Shown piece by piece: positions 42,721 to 53,800 of a stretch of 64,000 bases of DNA. The DNA lies in the NCBI GenBank assembly GCA_001687465.1, contig LVLI01000135.1, positions 62,001 through 126,000 of the forward strand, given 5' to 3'. A program made the translations under genes and the position numbers. The DNA is from Halocafeteria seosinensis (Eukaryota; Sar; Bigyra; Bicosoecida). Under the pieces are notes generated by a model. It saw only the letters and a program-made list of their open reading frames with translations. It did not search any database and was not told the origin of the DNA. Position 1 is the stretch's first letter. Each line of letters begins with the position of its first letter.

Positions 42721-45700
42721 CTAACCAAACAGTACATCAGCAACACTGAGTTCATTCACCGGGACTCGTACAACGGGTACCGTCTCGCTGGACCTAACAG
42801 TGTTCTGCGGATGGTAACTGTCTGAAGCGGGGTCGGTTTCAGTAGGCTTACTTACTTTTCTCCACTTTGATGACGACTGGATAACAGATGCCTCACTGGT
42901 CTTCAATGATGTATTAGCAGGACCATGGGTCGTCGATGCCCCTCTTCTCGAGTGCTTCCGAGAAACAGATGGTGTCCGAGATCTTTCGACGCTCCGATCG
43001 AATTGTGCACTCAATGAAAACGGGAGCTCTTGGTTTCCGGAATTCCAAACGTATCCTTCGGATCCTGCAGATATAGGTTTCAAGTGTATGGTGTCATTTT
43101 AGTTTCTGCACAAGCGTTGAAGCGGTATACGTACCTAGATCCTCGTGGATCGTCGTTATCGCTAGATGCTGGGGCTCTTGTGGTATTTGAAGGAATAAGG
43201 ATGCTCCGTGGCGATAGATATAAAAATGATTGGTTTGGCGTTTATCAAAGACGAAAGTCCACCACTGTTGCCCCGTTTTCTTCGAACATGAAAGCAAGGG
43301 GATCGCATCTTCGAAGTGATATATGCGTTGGGCTGGTACGTTACTATCGTTTTTTCCTGCCCCGAAAATAATTGTCGTTACGCCGTTCATTGAAACAATT
43401 TCCATTTTCTCTGGGGCACTCAAGGAAGTGGAGGTTGTTGCTACTGGAGAACCGTTTGGCCAAGCAGCTTGCTTCAAGGCTTTATACAGAAGAAAAATGC
43501 CTAAGAAGAGTGAACTACGGGGTTGATCTTGCACAGTACACGCACATGCCATTAATTCAAGGGCCACCGCGGAGTACGCTTTGATCGATTGCATGTCGCT
43601 CTGTAGCATTATCGAATCTTGGCGCTTTCGGGACACATGGGCTTGGAGCAAAATGTAAGCCTTTAGTTGGGAATTTGTCAAGCTATTTTTTGGCTCTCTG
43701 AACTTCATCCAGTCTTCTTTCCATTGTTTCTCCAGTAACTTCTTCTCCCCGTGCCTATAGCAAATCGAGTCGTCCTGAGACCGGGAACATATCTTCGCAA
43801 GAGCAAGCAGTAGTGTAGCGATACTGGACCATGGATCGCAAGAAGTTGGAATATCCCCGAGGGCATCCTGCACGTGCTGCATTGCAGCTGGAAGAACCCC
43901 ATTCTCGCTTACGATTTTGCCCTTGTTCGTAATTTCGTACGAGCCACTAGATTCTAGTTCCCTGATGAGCCCGAGTGTACTCAGCTCTTGGAGGGTTTCT
44001 CTGGCGAAAATAAGTGAATGATCTTTGGACTTTTCAGCACCGAGCGTGTTCCACAGCAGTGTTTTTTCGAACCCTTGTGCCACAGTGTTTTCATCTTGCC
44101 TCTCTTTTTTCACGAAGACTTCCAACAGCAATGAACCGAGCTTTCCTCCTACCTGGGAGACAGCGTTCGCTCGCTGTGCTTGGGAACTGGAATATCTCTG
44201 TACCATTACATTTTGCGTCATGATTACGGCTGCACCCCTTGTTTCAATATCATGGCCTCCAGCTCGGCCTATCATTTGGTTCAAGGTTAGGATTGGGTAC
44301 TCAACATATCCTTTTCCGGGCCCTTCCCAGTGCTGGGTTCCCTTGATGATGACTAAATCGGGGTCCAAACTCATAGAGTACGCGAGTTGCCCTGTTGTGA
44401 CCACTGTCCACAACTTGCCTTCATGGAAGAGATTTTCGACGATATTCTTGTCGTTTCTTGACGAGTCCCGCGTATAGAATCCAACCCCACGGAGCAACCT
44501 CTTTCCCAACTCTGGATCGTCAGCCGCTAGTATGCCCATTGCAGGAGCTGCACTACTGTGTCTTGCCAACAGAGAAGCTAGCTGTCTAACTTCAGTCCGG
44601 GTGGCACAGAAAACGACCGATTTCTGCTGCTGGAAGTTTTCTTCAATGATTTGGTACACGGAGAAGTTTAGGCTTCGAGCAAAGAGGAACGGGTTATCAC
44701 AGTTCTTTGTGTATCCTCTTACGGAGACCGGAATTGGGTATACCCGGTCGCTATTGCTGAACAGGAATACCCGTGAAGGGGGGACATTAAGCCATGCTGC
44801 AATCGCCTGGTAGTTATCTACTGGGAGCATGGTTGCTACCATCCTAACCCCCTGCATCTTCCTGTTTTGCATGATCAGGTATAACGCTTTCTCGAGCGAG
44901 TAACCATGAGATTCATCCCCCACCAAATGCAACTGGAACGCTTAAACGAATCCAAAACGCTTGAATGAAGTCAACTGTATGGTTGCAGAATTCTTACCTG
45001 GTCAACAACTACCCGTCCTATGTCAAGTTGTGGACAGTGTTTCCACATGTCTGCGGTGGTACTGCAAACCATTTGCAAAGATACTCTATATGATGCGCGT
45101 TGACTGTCTCAGTTTTTCGAAGGCACAAACCAAATGATGCTAGCTTCCTGAATTAAGTCTTCTTTCGCTGCGTCACGCTGTTTGTCTACCAGCGCTACAC
45201 GTGGGCTTGCCGGGTTTTGGTACCACTTTCTGTATCGTTGATGCAGCCGGGATTGAGTGGGAGCGATGTAGAGCACTTTCCTGCATGACCAAAGTTCAGC
45301 AATTTTGATGGTGAATTGAAGGACACGGGAACCGACGCAGACATACCTGAGTCCTCTACTTTGGCCTTCGTTTTCGAGAAAGCGCATGATGGCTACGTCA
45401 TGAATTATTGACTTCCCATTGCCTCCAGAAGCACAGACAAGTACGTTCTCTGAGGACTCATAGAGCTGCACAAACGTATATAGAGCAATTGGAGACCACT
45501 TATTCTGGAGCTGTACTTCCAACCCCTTACCCCCTTAAATGTTAGCGATTGTAGCCTGTTGAAGGTCGGAAAGGGAAAAAGGCCACGAAAGTGCTCCGGT
45601 ACTACCCGGTATACTTCCAGACAGGTTGATGACGCAGGATCATGTAGACGTCGCTGAACTGTTTTGGTTTCCCTACCTCTATTGCTAACTGGAAAAATCG

Positions 45701-46024
45701 CTGTTTGTAACAAGTGATCTGGACGCACGATGGTATTCGTAACTTACAATTCTCTTTGATGGTGTGGCCTCGCTCGGACCAAGTGTCAGTGTTTGTGACT
45801 TTCCTAGAGGGTTCCTGAGGAAGAGGACTCAAGCAATGCCCACTTTCCCCGAAAAATTGGTAAGGGTGTTCGTCTTCGTCGTCGCTGAGGAGTTTCTGCA
45901 AGGAGAGTGGAATGCCCAGTATGCATAAGTGCAAAAACGAGAATTCCCCTTCGTCTCAATCTTGGACTCTTACCTCATCAAAAATGAGATCATTGAGATT
46001 TTTGCCGTCCGCTTTTGTATCCAT
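42721..46024 (-). CDS. Brr2/Slh1-like Ski2-family helicase, single divergent cassette
   Basis: Exons 45974-46024, 45748-45895, about 45540-45688, 45347-about 45520, 45131-45280, 44998-45061, 43135-44932 and 42721-43064. After an acidic N-terminus (SDDEDEHPYQFF) the parts follow a Brr2 C-terminal cassette: SPIALYTFVQLYESSENVLV, P-loop-like ASGGNGKS, KVLYIAPTQ, motif II as VVVDQLHLVGDE, MVATMLPVDNYQAIAAWL, SVVFCATRTEVRQL, LLRGVGFYTRD, VEYPILTLNQMIGRAGG, then a winged helix and Sec63-like domain (QLKAYILLQAHVSR) with an Ig-like end (WWTFVFDKRQ ... ELPFSLSAQ). DExH reads DQLH. The frame changes between 45520 and 45545 and needs a tiny intron or a sequence error. Likely an RNA helicase relative; activity uncertain. 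Confidence 0.75.
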
Positions 46025-46689
46025 GGTTGTCAGTGCTTATGATGCAACAGCTATAAGGTGATTAGATGCTCCAAAATAAGCCGCTAGATGCCGAAGAGAA
46101 CCGAGTGCCTGAACAAGAATTCCTCTTCCACTTTTTCGTGTAGGCTATGTGATGATAAACGCTTCAACACCGCCCCAACAAATTAGTTCTATAAGACTCT
46201 TACTCAATTTATTATTCACATGAACCATGAATGACAAACAATGCTGACGGAACGCAGCGTACTGTAATAGCATTTAGGTTTCGGGAATTTGGAATTCCAC
46301 TCCCCAGGGCGGAATGCAGATCGGGGTGAACTCTCAAGGGTACCCTCGAAGCACGATGGGTAGGGCAAAATTGAAACCAGAATACTGTAGTATAAGCAAC
46401 ATGCGCGTGGAAAATCTAGACAAGCGGCGCAGGGGTACAGAGGGTACCCTGTACAGGAGAGGAGATGTTTACTAATTGTACATTGTACAATTGTGCAATT
46501 ACTGTGGTTACATAAGAAGCGTCCACATAGGTACCTATGTAGTATCATACAGTACTCAATGGGCCTACTGTATGTAGGACAACGTTCGAAACCGTTTAGG
46601 CCCAAAATCAATTACAATTGTAACGGAAGAACTCAAAGAAGACAACTGCTCGGTGCATTCAGCAGAAGCCTGGTAAAACTCTTACTGTA
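46025..46689. other. Intergenic region
   Basis: About 665 bp. It contains an AT-rich palindromic cluster (TTGTACATTGTACAATTGTG near 46474) but no gene that I can support. It should hold the helicase promoter and the 3' end of the STPGR gene. Confidence 0.4.
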
Positions 46690-47730
46690 CTACTTGGGAG
46701 AATGGCGTCCAGGACCCAAATGCGCTTTATCATTGAAATCACTTTGTAAGGATGCACCGTAAGGAAGGATCCACTGCATTCGAGGTGAGAGCTTTTTCCC
46801 CCATCGAAGGTCTTGCCCGCTTTCGAGATGCATAATCGTTCTTGGAGATCTGCAACAAACGTAGTCAGTTTTAAATTTCGCATGATAGGAGCTATGTTGT
46901 ATAAGCACATCTCCCGCACCTCACACCTAGCCAATCCCGAGAAGCGCCAGAGTTGTAGTTTGCAGGACCGGGCGCCTGATGAAAATTTCGGAGTGGTGGT
47001 AACTTAGTTACTGGTGCTCTTCTCCTGTAACGACCCACACGCACGCATGTTGTTTATCATCGATACTTCATCAGATGAGAGAAGTCTTCCATTCTGGAAG
47101 CAACGTACCGAAGTGCCTTGCTTGCCTTCTCAGCAGTTCTTTGATAGTCTCCTGGTCCGGGTGCATCTTTCTCACTCTGAATTGTCCAGGGTCAGATAAG
47201 AAATGCATGTTTGTTGATAATAAGCAAACTACTCAACGAAGAAGAGCTGTCCGCACCTCATGCCCTCTAAAGGGATTTCGGTCAGTCATTGGATACCCCA
47301 TAGCGTGTCTCGGAGACGTTTTCTGCGTTGTATGAATTATCCTCGTTTTGTAATGAGGTCTTCTGATACACAATTTGACCCTTCTTACCTGCGTATATTC
47401 AAAAGCCTGTTGCACCGTTCTGCGGTACTGGGCATGAAATGGTCGTTCGTACTGGTGGTGATACGGACCCTGGAACGTGGATAATCCTCTGTTGTCGAAC
47501 TCTCGTTTCGGGCTCAGAGAAGAACCAGAGTATTTTACAGATATTCCTGTTACTGCCATGAGCTTAGCCTCTTCTGCAAGTTGCGTTTTCCGCGAGACCC
47601 GAGGGGAGCCGGAGCCGCGCGGGCTGGAACGAATCGAAGGGATCGCATGCGAGCCTTGCGAGTTTGGATCAGAGGGAGATGCCGCTGTTCCGTGAGGACT
47701 CGGTTCTCCTACGTCTGTATTAATCCGCAT
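46690..47730 (-). CDS. SHIPPO/STPGR-repeat protein (axoneme-associated type)
   Basis: Exons 47389-47730, 47257-47322, 47126-47176, 46920-46975 and 46690-46849 close in frame to 224 aa. The N-terminus is Ser/Pro-rich. Short Pro-Gly-Pro motifs typical of ODF3/CIMAP and STPG proteins appear as APGPGDYQRT, APGPANYNSG and HLGPGRHSP, plus TFQGPYHH. Such proteins line flagellar doublet microtubules. The frame closes only if the third intron uses a GC-AG splice (AAG|GCAAGC), since the nearby GTACGT donor breaks the frame into the PGPANY exon. Exon joins in the last two exons are tentative. Confidence 0.55.
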
Positions 47731-48185
47731 TGCTTGGTTCGAGTTTGGAGGCTTCCGGCTAGATTATCGATACACGCGACCAAGAGTAACTAAATCGGGG
47801 GAGTGCACTGGATATTGTGGGGAAACTTGACTCCCCAACCTACGCTATTGCTGCTATTGGTTTGATTTTTTTATTGCAAGAAACGCACTTGAAATTCTAC
47901 ATGTAATAAAACTGCTGGAATACCTCTGTACCGTAGACTATTGCTGTTTCGACGAACACATTCGTTACACAGTTGTATTGCCGGCGGCGCGAACTTGGGT
48001 CGGGCGCAACGCGGTGCGTCCTAGCATTGACGGGGAGTTACACCGCTGGTTCCTAGTTGTTGGCCCTAAGTTAAACGCATACGGTACATTTCAACAACGG
48101 CCGCTAACCTAGTTTTATAAGGTGCAGCACATTAATAGCAAATAGTAGTTTGTATTATTTCGTTGTCTTATTACGTAGTGGGTTC
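47731..48185. other. Intergenic region
   Basis: About 455 bp between two minus-strand genes. No gene or motif recognised. Confidence 0.4.
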
Positions 48186-50050
48186 TCAACCAGTGTTGCT
48201 TCTTCCCAATACTTCGTCGGAGTCGTTCGGGTTTTTATCCTGTACAACAGTAGCCCCTTTGTGTATAGCTAACAATTCATTGTAGCGCTCCAAGGCCTTG
48301 TCAATTTGCGTATGATATCGCTGGGAAAACACTTCTATGTAATAAGTTGCTCCTGCAGAAAAATATATACGGTCTCGAGAGGTACAAACTACACCCGGAG
48401 CATGATGGCGTACCGTTCCAAATTGAAACTACTACAATAACTAGAAGACAAAGTGTATGCACATAGTAGTTTTCGTACATAAATTTCACAGGTATCATCT
48501 GCGTTGGGGAAAAACGTCGAAAGAAATACTCTCGGAGAAAATACATTTGAGGGCTTACTGTTACGAAAGTGTACACGAATTGCGACACCATGAACGCTGT
48601 TTTACCCAGAGCAGAGTCTCCATCAGGGTGTTCATTCGGGCCAAGGCAGCCCATTTTTCTCATTACAGAAACAGCGAGAGTATACATAGAGCCTTTCCGT
48701 GCTCTTAAGAACCACCTTGTGGAAGTCTGCAAGAAAGTGAACATCCGTGGGGGAATGTGGGACGACTGGTTGAAGGAGCTTCCTCGTACCTCGATGCTCT
48801 TGTTTTCTCTCAGAACTTCCTTGTCCTGTACTTCTGTCTTAAACAAATAACTAAGTTGCCAGCACAAATATGCTGCTAAGGGATATCCTAGTGTTCGCAA
48901 CCATGTCATTTCACAGGCGTCAAAAGAGGAGCCAATGCCCGACCGATCCAACGAATGTAGGTACTCATTGTCGATGGATGTACTTGACACATGCTCAGCA
49001 CCCTTCCTAACAGAATCGCATATCTTTTCAGCGGTGAAGTTTCCATGCCATCGTTGTGCCCTGCGTTGACTACAGTGTCTCAGCTATACACTTCCTAAGA
49101 TTCCATATGAGCACCAACCAGCCTTACCAAGTCACCAAGGGTGGGAAGGCGTGAATAAATAACGAAGTTATTTTATCAAGTGAGTGAAACACCAAGGAGT
49201 TCCTCCAAGCCATTATTGCGAACAGTAATGGTCCATTTGCACAAACGAAGAGTATTTCAAACATCATGTTGCTGCACCATTGGACCCTATAGTACTCCAA
49301 CAGCCATTTTCCAACACAATATTATCGGTAACATGCTGCGTACCTACTAGGGAACAACAATATGTGAAAAATACAAAGGAGTTGAACGAAGTAGCAAAAG
49401 TCTGTATAAACGAAACCAACAGGACGTGGAATAGAAAAGACAATGATGTAGTCCTCTTCTGCGAACACTTACCGAACATGAAGTATTGAAATCCTTCCTT
49501 TCGGTAATCATATGTCCGAAATATAAGAAGGGGAAATACCTGCCATTCATTGAGACACAGAGAGAGAGAGAGAGAGAGGAGAGAGACATCAACCGATAGC
49601 ACATGTAGCGCAGCAGTTGTGCAATTAACATACCAAGAAGATATACCACGCCCAGAAGTGCTCCGGATACTGTACCAGAAAGTGTGATGTGAGAAGCATA
49701 GAGCCCACTCCCAGAGTAAACGACAATTTATCTTTGAGTTTCACGTGTTGAGGTTTTGCTAGCTCTTCCTGTAGTACATCACGAATTCTGCGTTGTTCAT
49801 CTCCTGTAAGCACTTTCCGAGCCCGCTTCGGCAAGTTCGTCGCCGTCTTTATCTTTTCCACAAACTCTCTCCCGGAAGCTTTCCATTTATCCCCAAACCT
49901 TTTCCGTATCCTTGACTCCACTGATGTATTTGGAACCTCCTCTTCCTTAGTCAATGGAGGAAGGTCTACTTCCCCTTCAATGAAAGGGCCTTCATCAAGT
50001 TGGTCTCCCAGAGACTGAGACCGAGGCTGTTTGCTTGCATTTCCCTCCAT
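48186..50050 (-). CDS. GPC1: Glycerophosphocholine acyltransferase (GPC1/DUF2838 family)
   Basis: Six exons (49634-50050, 49473-49539, 49344-49401, 49128-49271, 48414-49060, 48186-48352) give 499 aa with all phases closing. The N-terminal ~110 residues are cytosolic and charged. Family hallmarks: KDKLSFTLGVGSMLL, a RTYDYRKEGFQYFMF junction into DFCYFVQLLC, AWRNSLVFHSLDK with ITSLFIHAFPPLVTW, RTLGYPLAAYLCWQLSYL, and ATYYIEVFSQRYH at the end. About eight membrane helices. The yeast and plant enzymes acylate glycerophosphocholine with acyl-CoA at the ER. Start chosen at the first ATG (50050); an in-frame TTG lies upstream. It is divergent from the giant gene (802 bp). Confidence 0.93.
49561..49587. 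repeat. (GA)n microsatellite inside a GPC1 intron
   Basis: A GA-rich run on the plus strand reads as the CT-rich pyrimidine tract of the first GPC1 intron on the minus strand, 20-45 nt before its acceptor. Confidence 0.85.
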
Positions 50051-50852
50051 TGTCGCTATCCAGGGCACCACATGAGTTGGAACTTGAGTTTCAGGCAATC
50101 ATTGACAAGAAGTCAATCCATGGCAAACGACACATGTCCCGAAGAGATAGCTGAATGTACGAACAGCAGTTTATTCAACTTCAACCTCTGCTGCCGGGGG
50201 GAGGTGTCGTCTCCGAGACGACAGTTACAAAGATATACAGTACTGCTATGTGTTGATATACTGTGTTCGTCAATGGAAAGGGTAACGAAGACCAGGGCAC
50301 TAATCCGAGTCAGGTATTGTACTGTTGAATGCAGAAGGGAGTGACTACTTGTACCAACTGGACTCTTGGAGTTATAACGGAAAATATAGTGGTTCTGAAT
50401 TCAATGGTTATCACCAGTACGGTCTATAAACTTGAGAAAAATGGTAGACTTAGCATACCTGCCTTCCGCCCAATTCGGATAGAATAGGGAGACATAGAGA
50501 CCGACGATAGCTGTAGAGTTAGGGACGTACCCTCACTGTTGATGCTCCTCTAATAGGTGCTCTATTACATTATCTACGAATATATGACGACTAGCATATA
50601 CTACATGTCTCTCTTCTCTTTGACCGATGGTATTGCCGCATCGTGCAAAGCACATAACAGTTCTGGTATGGTGGAGTGTGAAGGTGGCGCGAAGAGCCGC
50701 ACGTCTTTTATACAACATACACATTCAATCCCGATGGATTTGACGCACCTTACTGTCAGGGACTAAGGCATTTGTACTGAGAGACGAGTGGAGATACTCT
50801 GTCGTGACTGTATGGAAAACACTCACCGGGCTATGGCATACGGACATTGAAC
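50051..50852. promoter_or_regulatory. Divergent promoter region (GPC1 / giant secreted protein gene)
   Basis: 802 bp between start codons. No ORF or recognised control element was seen; both promoters must lie here. Confidence 0.4.
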
Positions 50853-53800
50853 ATGGCTATCAAGACACCACTACGTTCATTCCCTGTACAGAAGCTATTT
50901 CTGCTCCTGTAAGTAACTTTTAGTGTCGGAAATATGTGCGATGAATTGTTATGTAACTCAAATTAGCGCGATGCTTTAATACGACATTCCAGGATACTGT
51001 TATTGGCGCTGTTTGGCACTCTCCGGGCACCAGTGAACGCCCAGACTGATGGAAGTGACAATTGGGCTCCCCATTTTCAGCCAAACACTTATACCAAGCC
51101 AACGATTCGTGGTTTCAGTGCCTCGAAAAGGGGATCGGATCAAAACGCTGCCGAAGGTCACCCTTTCCAAGAGGAAGCAAATCAGGAAGCATTGGAATGG
51201 CCTCTCGGGGAGAACTTCGTCTCAGCTCTAGAGAACGGATATTTGCCGCAAGAGACGAAGAGGGATGAGCACAGGCAGGCTGTCGCTGAATCAACTGATA
51301 TTACATTGATGAAAGGGCTGGAGTTCTGGGACGAAGATTACCAAGGACTCCTGGAGGCATATCACAACGATGGGTACGCGAAAAAGGTGGTTGAACTGCT
51401 TGTGGAGCATTCGTTTTCTCCCCCGCACAAACAAGTATCGAAAGATCCAAGGATTCAGCAAGGACGATACAAGCAGAAGAAGCGGTTATTGGACAAGATT
51501 CGCACTTGTATGAGCAAAGACAAGAGCGCATCCAGAAAGGAATGTGCAGAGGCGATTCAAGCTCCATTCTTTGCGCATGATGTTCTGTGGGACTATGGAG
51601 ACTATCCTATAGCAGTTCTCGGAGCTGGCGGAGGCCATCTTTCCAATCGAATAGCTTCAAAGCTCCCGAATAACTCTGTTCTTTCCTTCATTTGGCATCA
51701 TTCAGTATCTGAAGACCCTGTCAGCGCCGACGACGACTATATCTTGGGGCCGAATTCTTGGAAAGCAGCAAGGCAACAGACGGACTATGTAGACGGATAC
51801 CTGCGCGAAGGAAAGCATTTGTCTGCTGCCGGTGCCCACTCGCTGCTTACATCCGCAAACTCTCTGGATAACAATCAGTTGCTGGAAGTGGTGCCCACTG
51901 ACCTCTTCTTTTCTCAATTGTCGGTGGCAGGCTTAAACGTTAGAACGGTGGTTCTCCTAGATCTTAATTCGATGGTTCTGGATCGACTCCCGGAGGACTT
52001 CGAGCAAAGTTTGGCAGTTATTTTGACTATTGGAAGGTTTTTGATTGTTCCGGCTGACCTTCCAAGCTCTGGTTTCTTTAGCTATTGGAGAGATATGGCA
52101 GAGCTCTTGGATCGCGCGGCTTCACTTGCAAAGTGTCGCATCCAGAAACGGAAAATTGAAGAAAGTGGATCTCAGTGGATGACAGCAGGAATGGGGTCAG
52201 ATACACCCGGGACGAAACAGAGTGATGTGGCATCTCTGTACTTAGTAGCTTCCCAACTGGAGCAAGAGGCTTTCGAAGAGGAGATCATGTACAGGAAAGT
52301 GGACAAGGAAAAAGCGGACAGAAGCGCCTCTTCCATGGCCGGACAAAATGTTGATTCTGCTTACAATTCACCAGACTCTTACATGGTCAGCAGCATTGTT
52401 AGCTCGAAGGCTGATGACACGGCGGAAACAAAGAAAAAGGATAAAGCTGAATGCGATTCGAAGCAGTCTAGAATTGGTCTGGGCTGTCTTCGGGATGTCT
52501 CTTCTTATTACATTCCTGTCAATGGTTTGAACACTGCTTCCCCGTGGCTTGTTGACCTTATATCCAAAGCCCAGGACTGTTCAGGCCACCAGGACGTGCT
52601 AGTCTTCAACTGTGATGAGTCAGAAGCCTCTAGCAAGTTAATGGAATCATCATGTCCAAACACGTTTCATGGTTTCAAGCATTGGCATACCCAGGAACAT
52701 GGTATTTACGTACCCTTGCTGTACGATTACGGCCTCACCATCGGGACTGCTCGTCGAACATTTTGGCGTTTGACTGGACCCTCGTTCATGGCAGTCGATG
52801 GACTATTTGATGAAGCATATTTTTTGGGCAGTTTGCTCCTGAATGCGAGTTCAATGCGTCCTGGACTGGGCACCCGCGAATTTTCTTCACCGGAAACTGA
52901 CCAAATGCAGCCACGCGACTCTAAGTTTAGTAAACAACAATTTACCAAACTTGCTGAGTCAGACAGTGGCATGGGGACTCAGAAGACGGCGACTGGTTCG
53001 GATAACTCTGAGGGCGATCCCTGGTCAAGTTTTGCGGGAGATAAGGCCGGTTCTTTATCCTTAAGGCCAACGACTGATGATCAGTCTTCTAGCTCCTTGA
53101 GCAACAGTGGATACAATATTCCGTCTCGCTACGTAGCTCCCACCATCGAACTTGATGATGATCAAGCGAAGTCCTCCTCGCACTCGGAACCCAAGGGAGA
53201 TAGCTTCTTTGAGGCGTATGATACTAGCCAAAAGACGAGCCTTAGGGATGCGGATAAAGAGAATATTGCAGGTGGGCCAACGGATGAAGTTCGCAAATTC
53301 TACCGGCAAGGTGCCAAAGTTGGTGAGGCCGCGAGGGAGGACCCTGCTCCTCTCGGAAAGAGCGACTATTTAGGGACCATCGGAGCAGCAGGACAGCGTC
53401 GGAAGGGTACTTCACCTTTGAATTCAGTGCAAAGTGGATCCAACTCTCCAGAAGATATCATATCGTCGAACACCAATGCACTCTCTGGGGCTCAGAAAAA
53501 TCTTCAGGAACCATCCAAAGATAGCGGATTACCAGAGCAACGAAAGCAAAATGAACAAGAGGAGTGGCAAGCCTCTAGCGGAAAAGCTAGTAGCAATCGA
53601 CCTGCAGAGACTGAACAAAAGAGCCGTGATGACACAGATACAGTTCCTGGCCGTAGGGGCTCCAAGGGTGCATCTAGCGAAGAGGAAACGGGACATACGC
53701 CTCCATTGCAGACCGGAGAACAAGCCCCGGTCAACGGTGGGGAAAATCCCGCTCCAGACAATATTGCTCGCCCAGATAGTTCAGGAGTGCGAGCAAAAGA

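Noticed and set aside
49561-49587. GA microsatellite as a regulatory element
   Set aside because: It is explained as the pyrimidine tract of a GPC1 intron read on the other strand.
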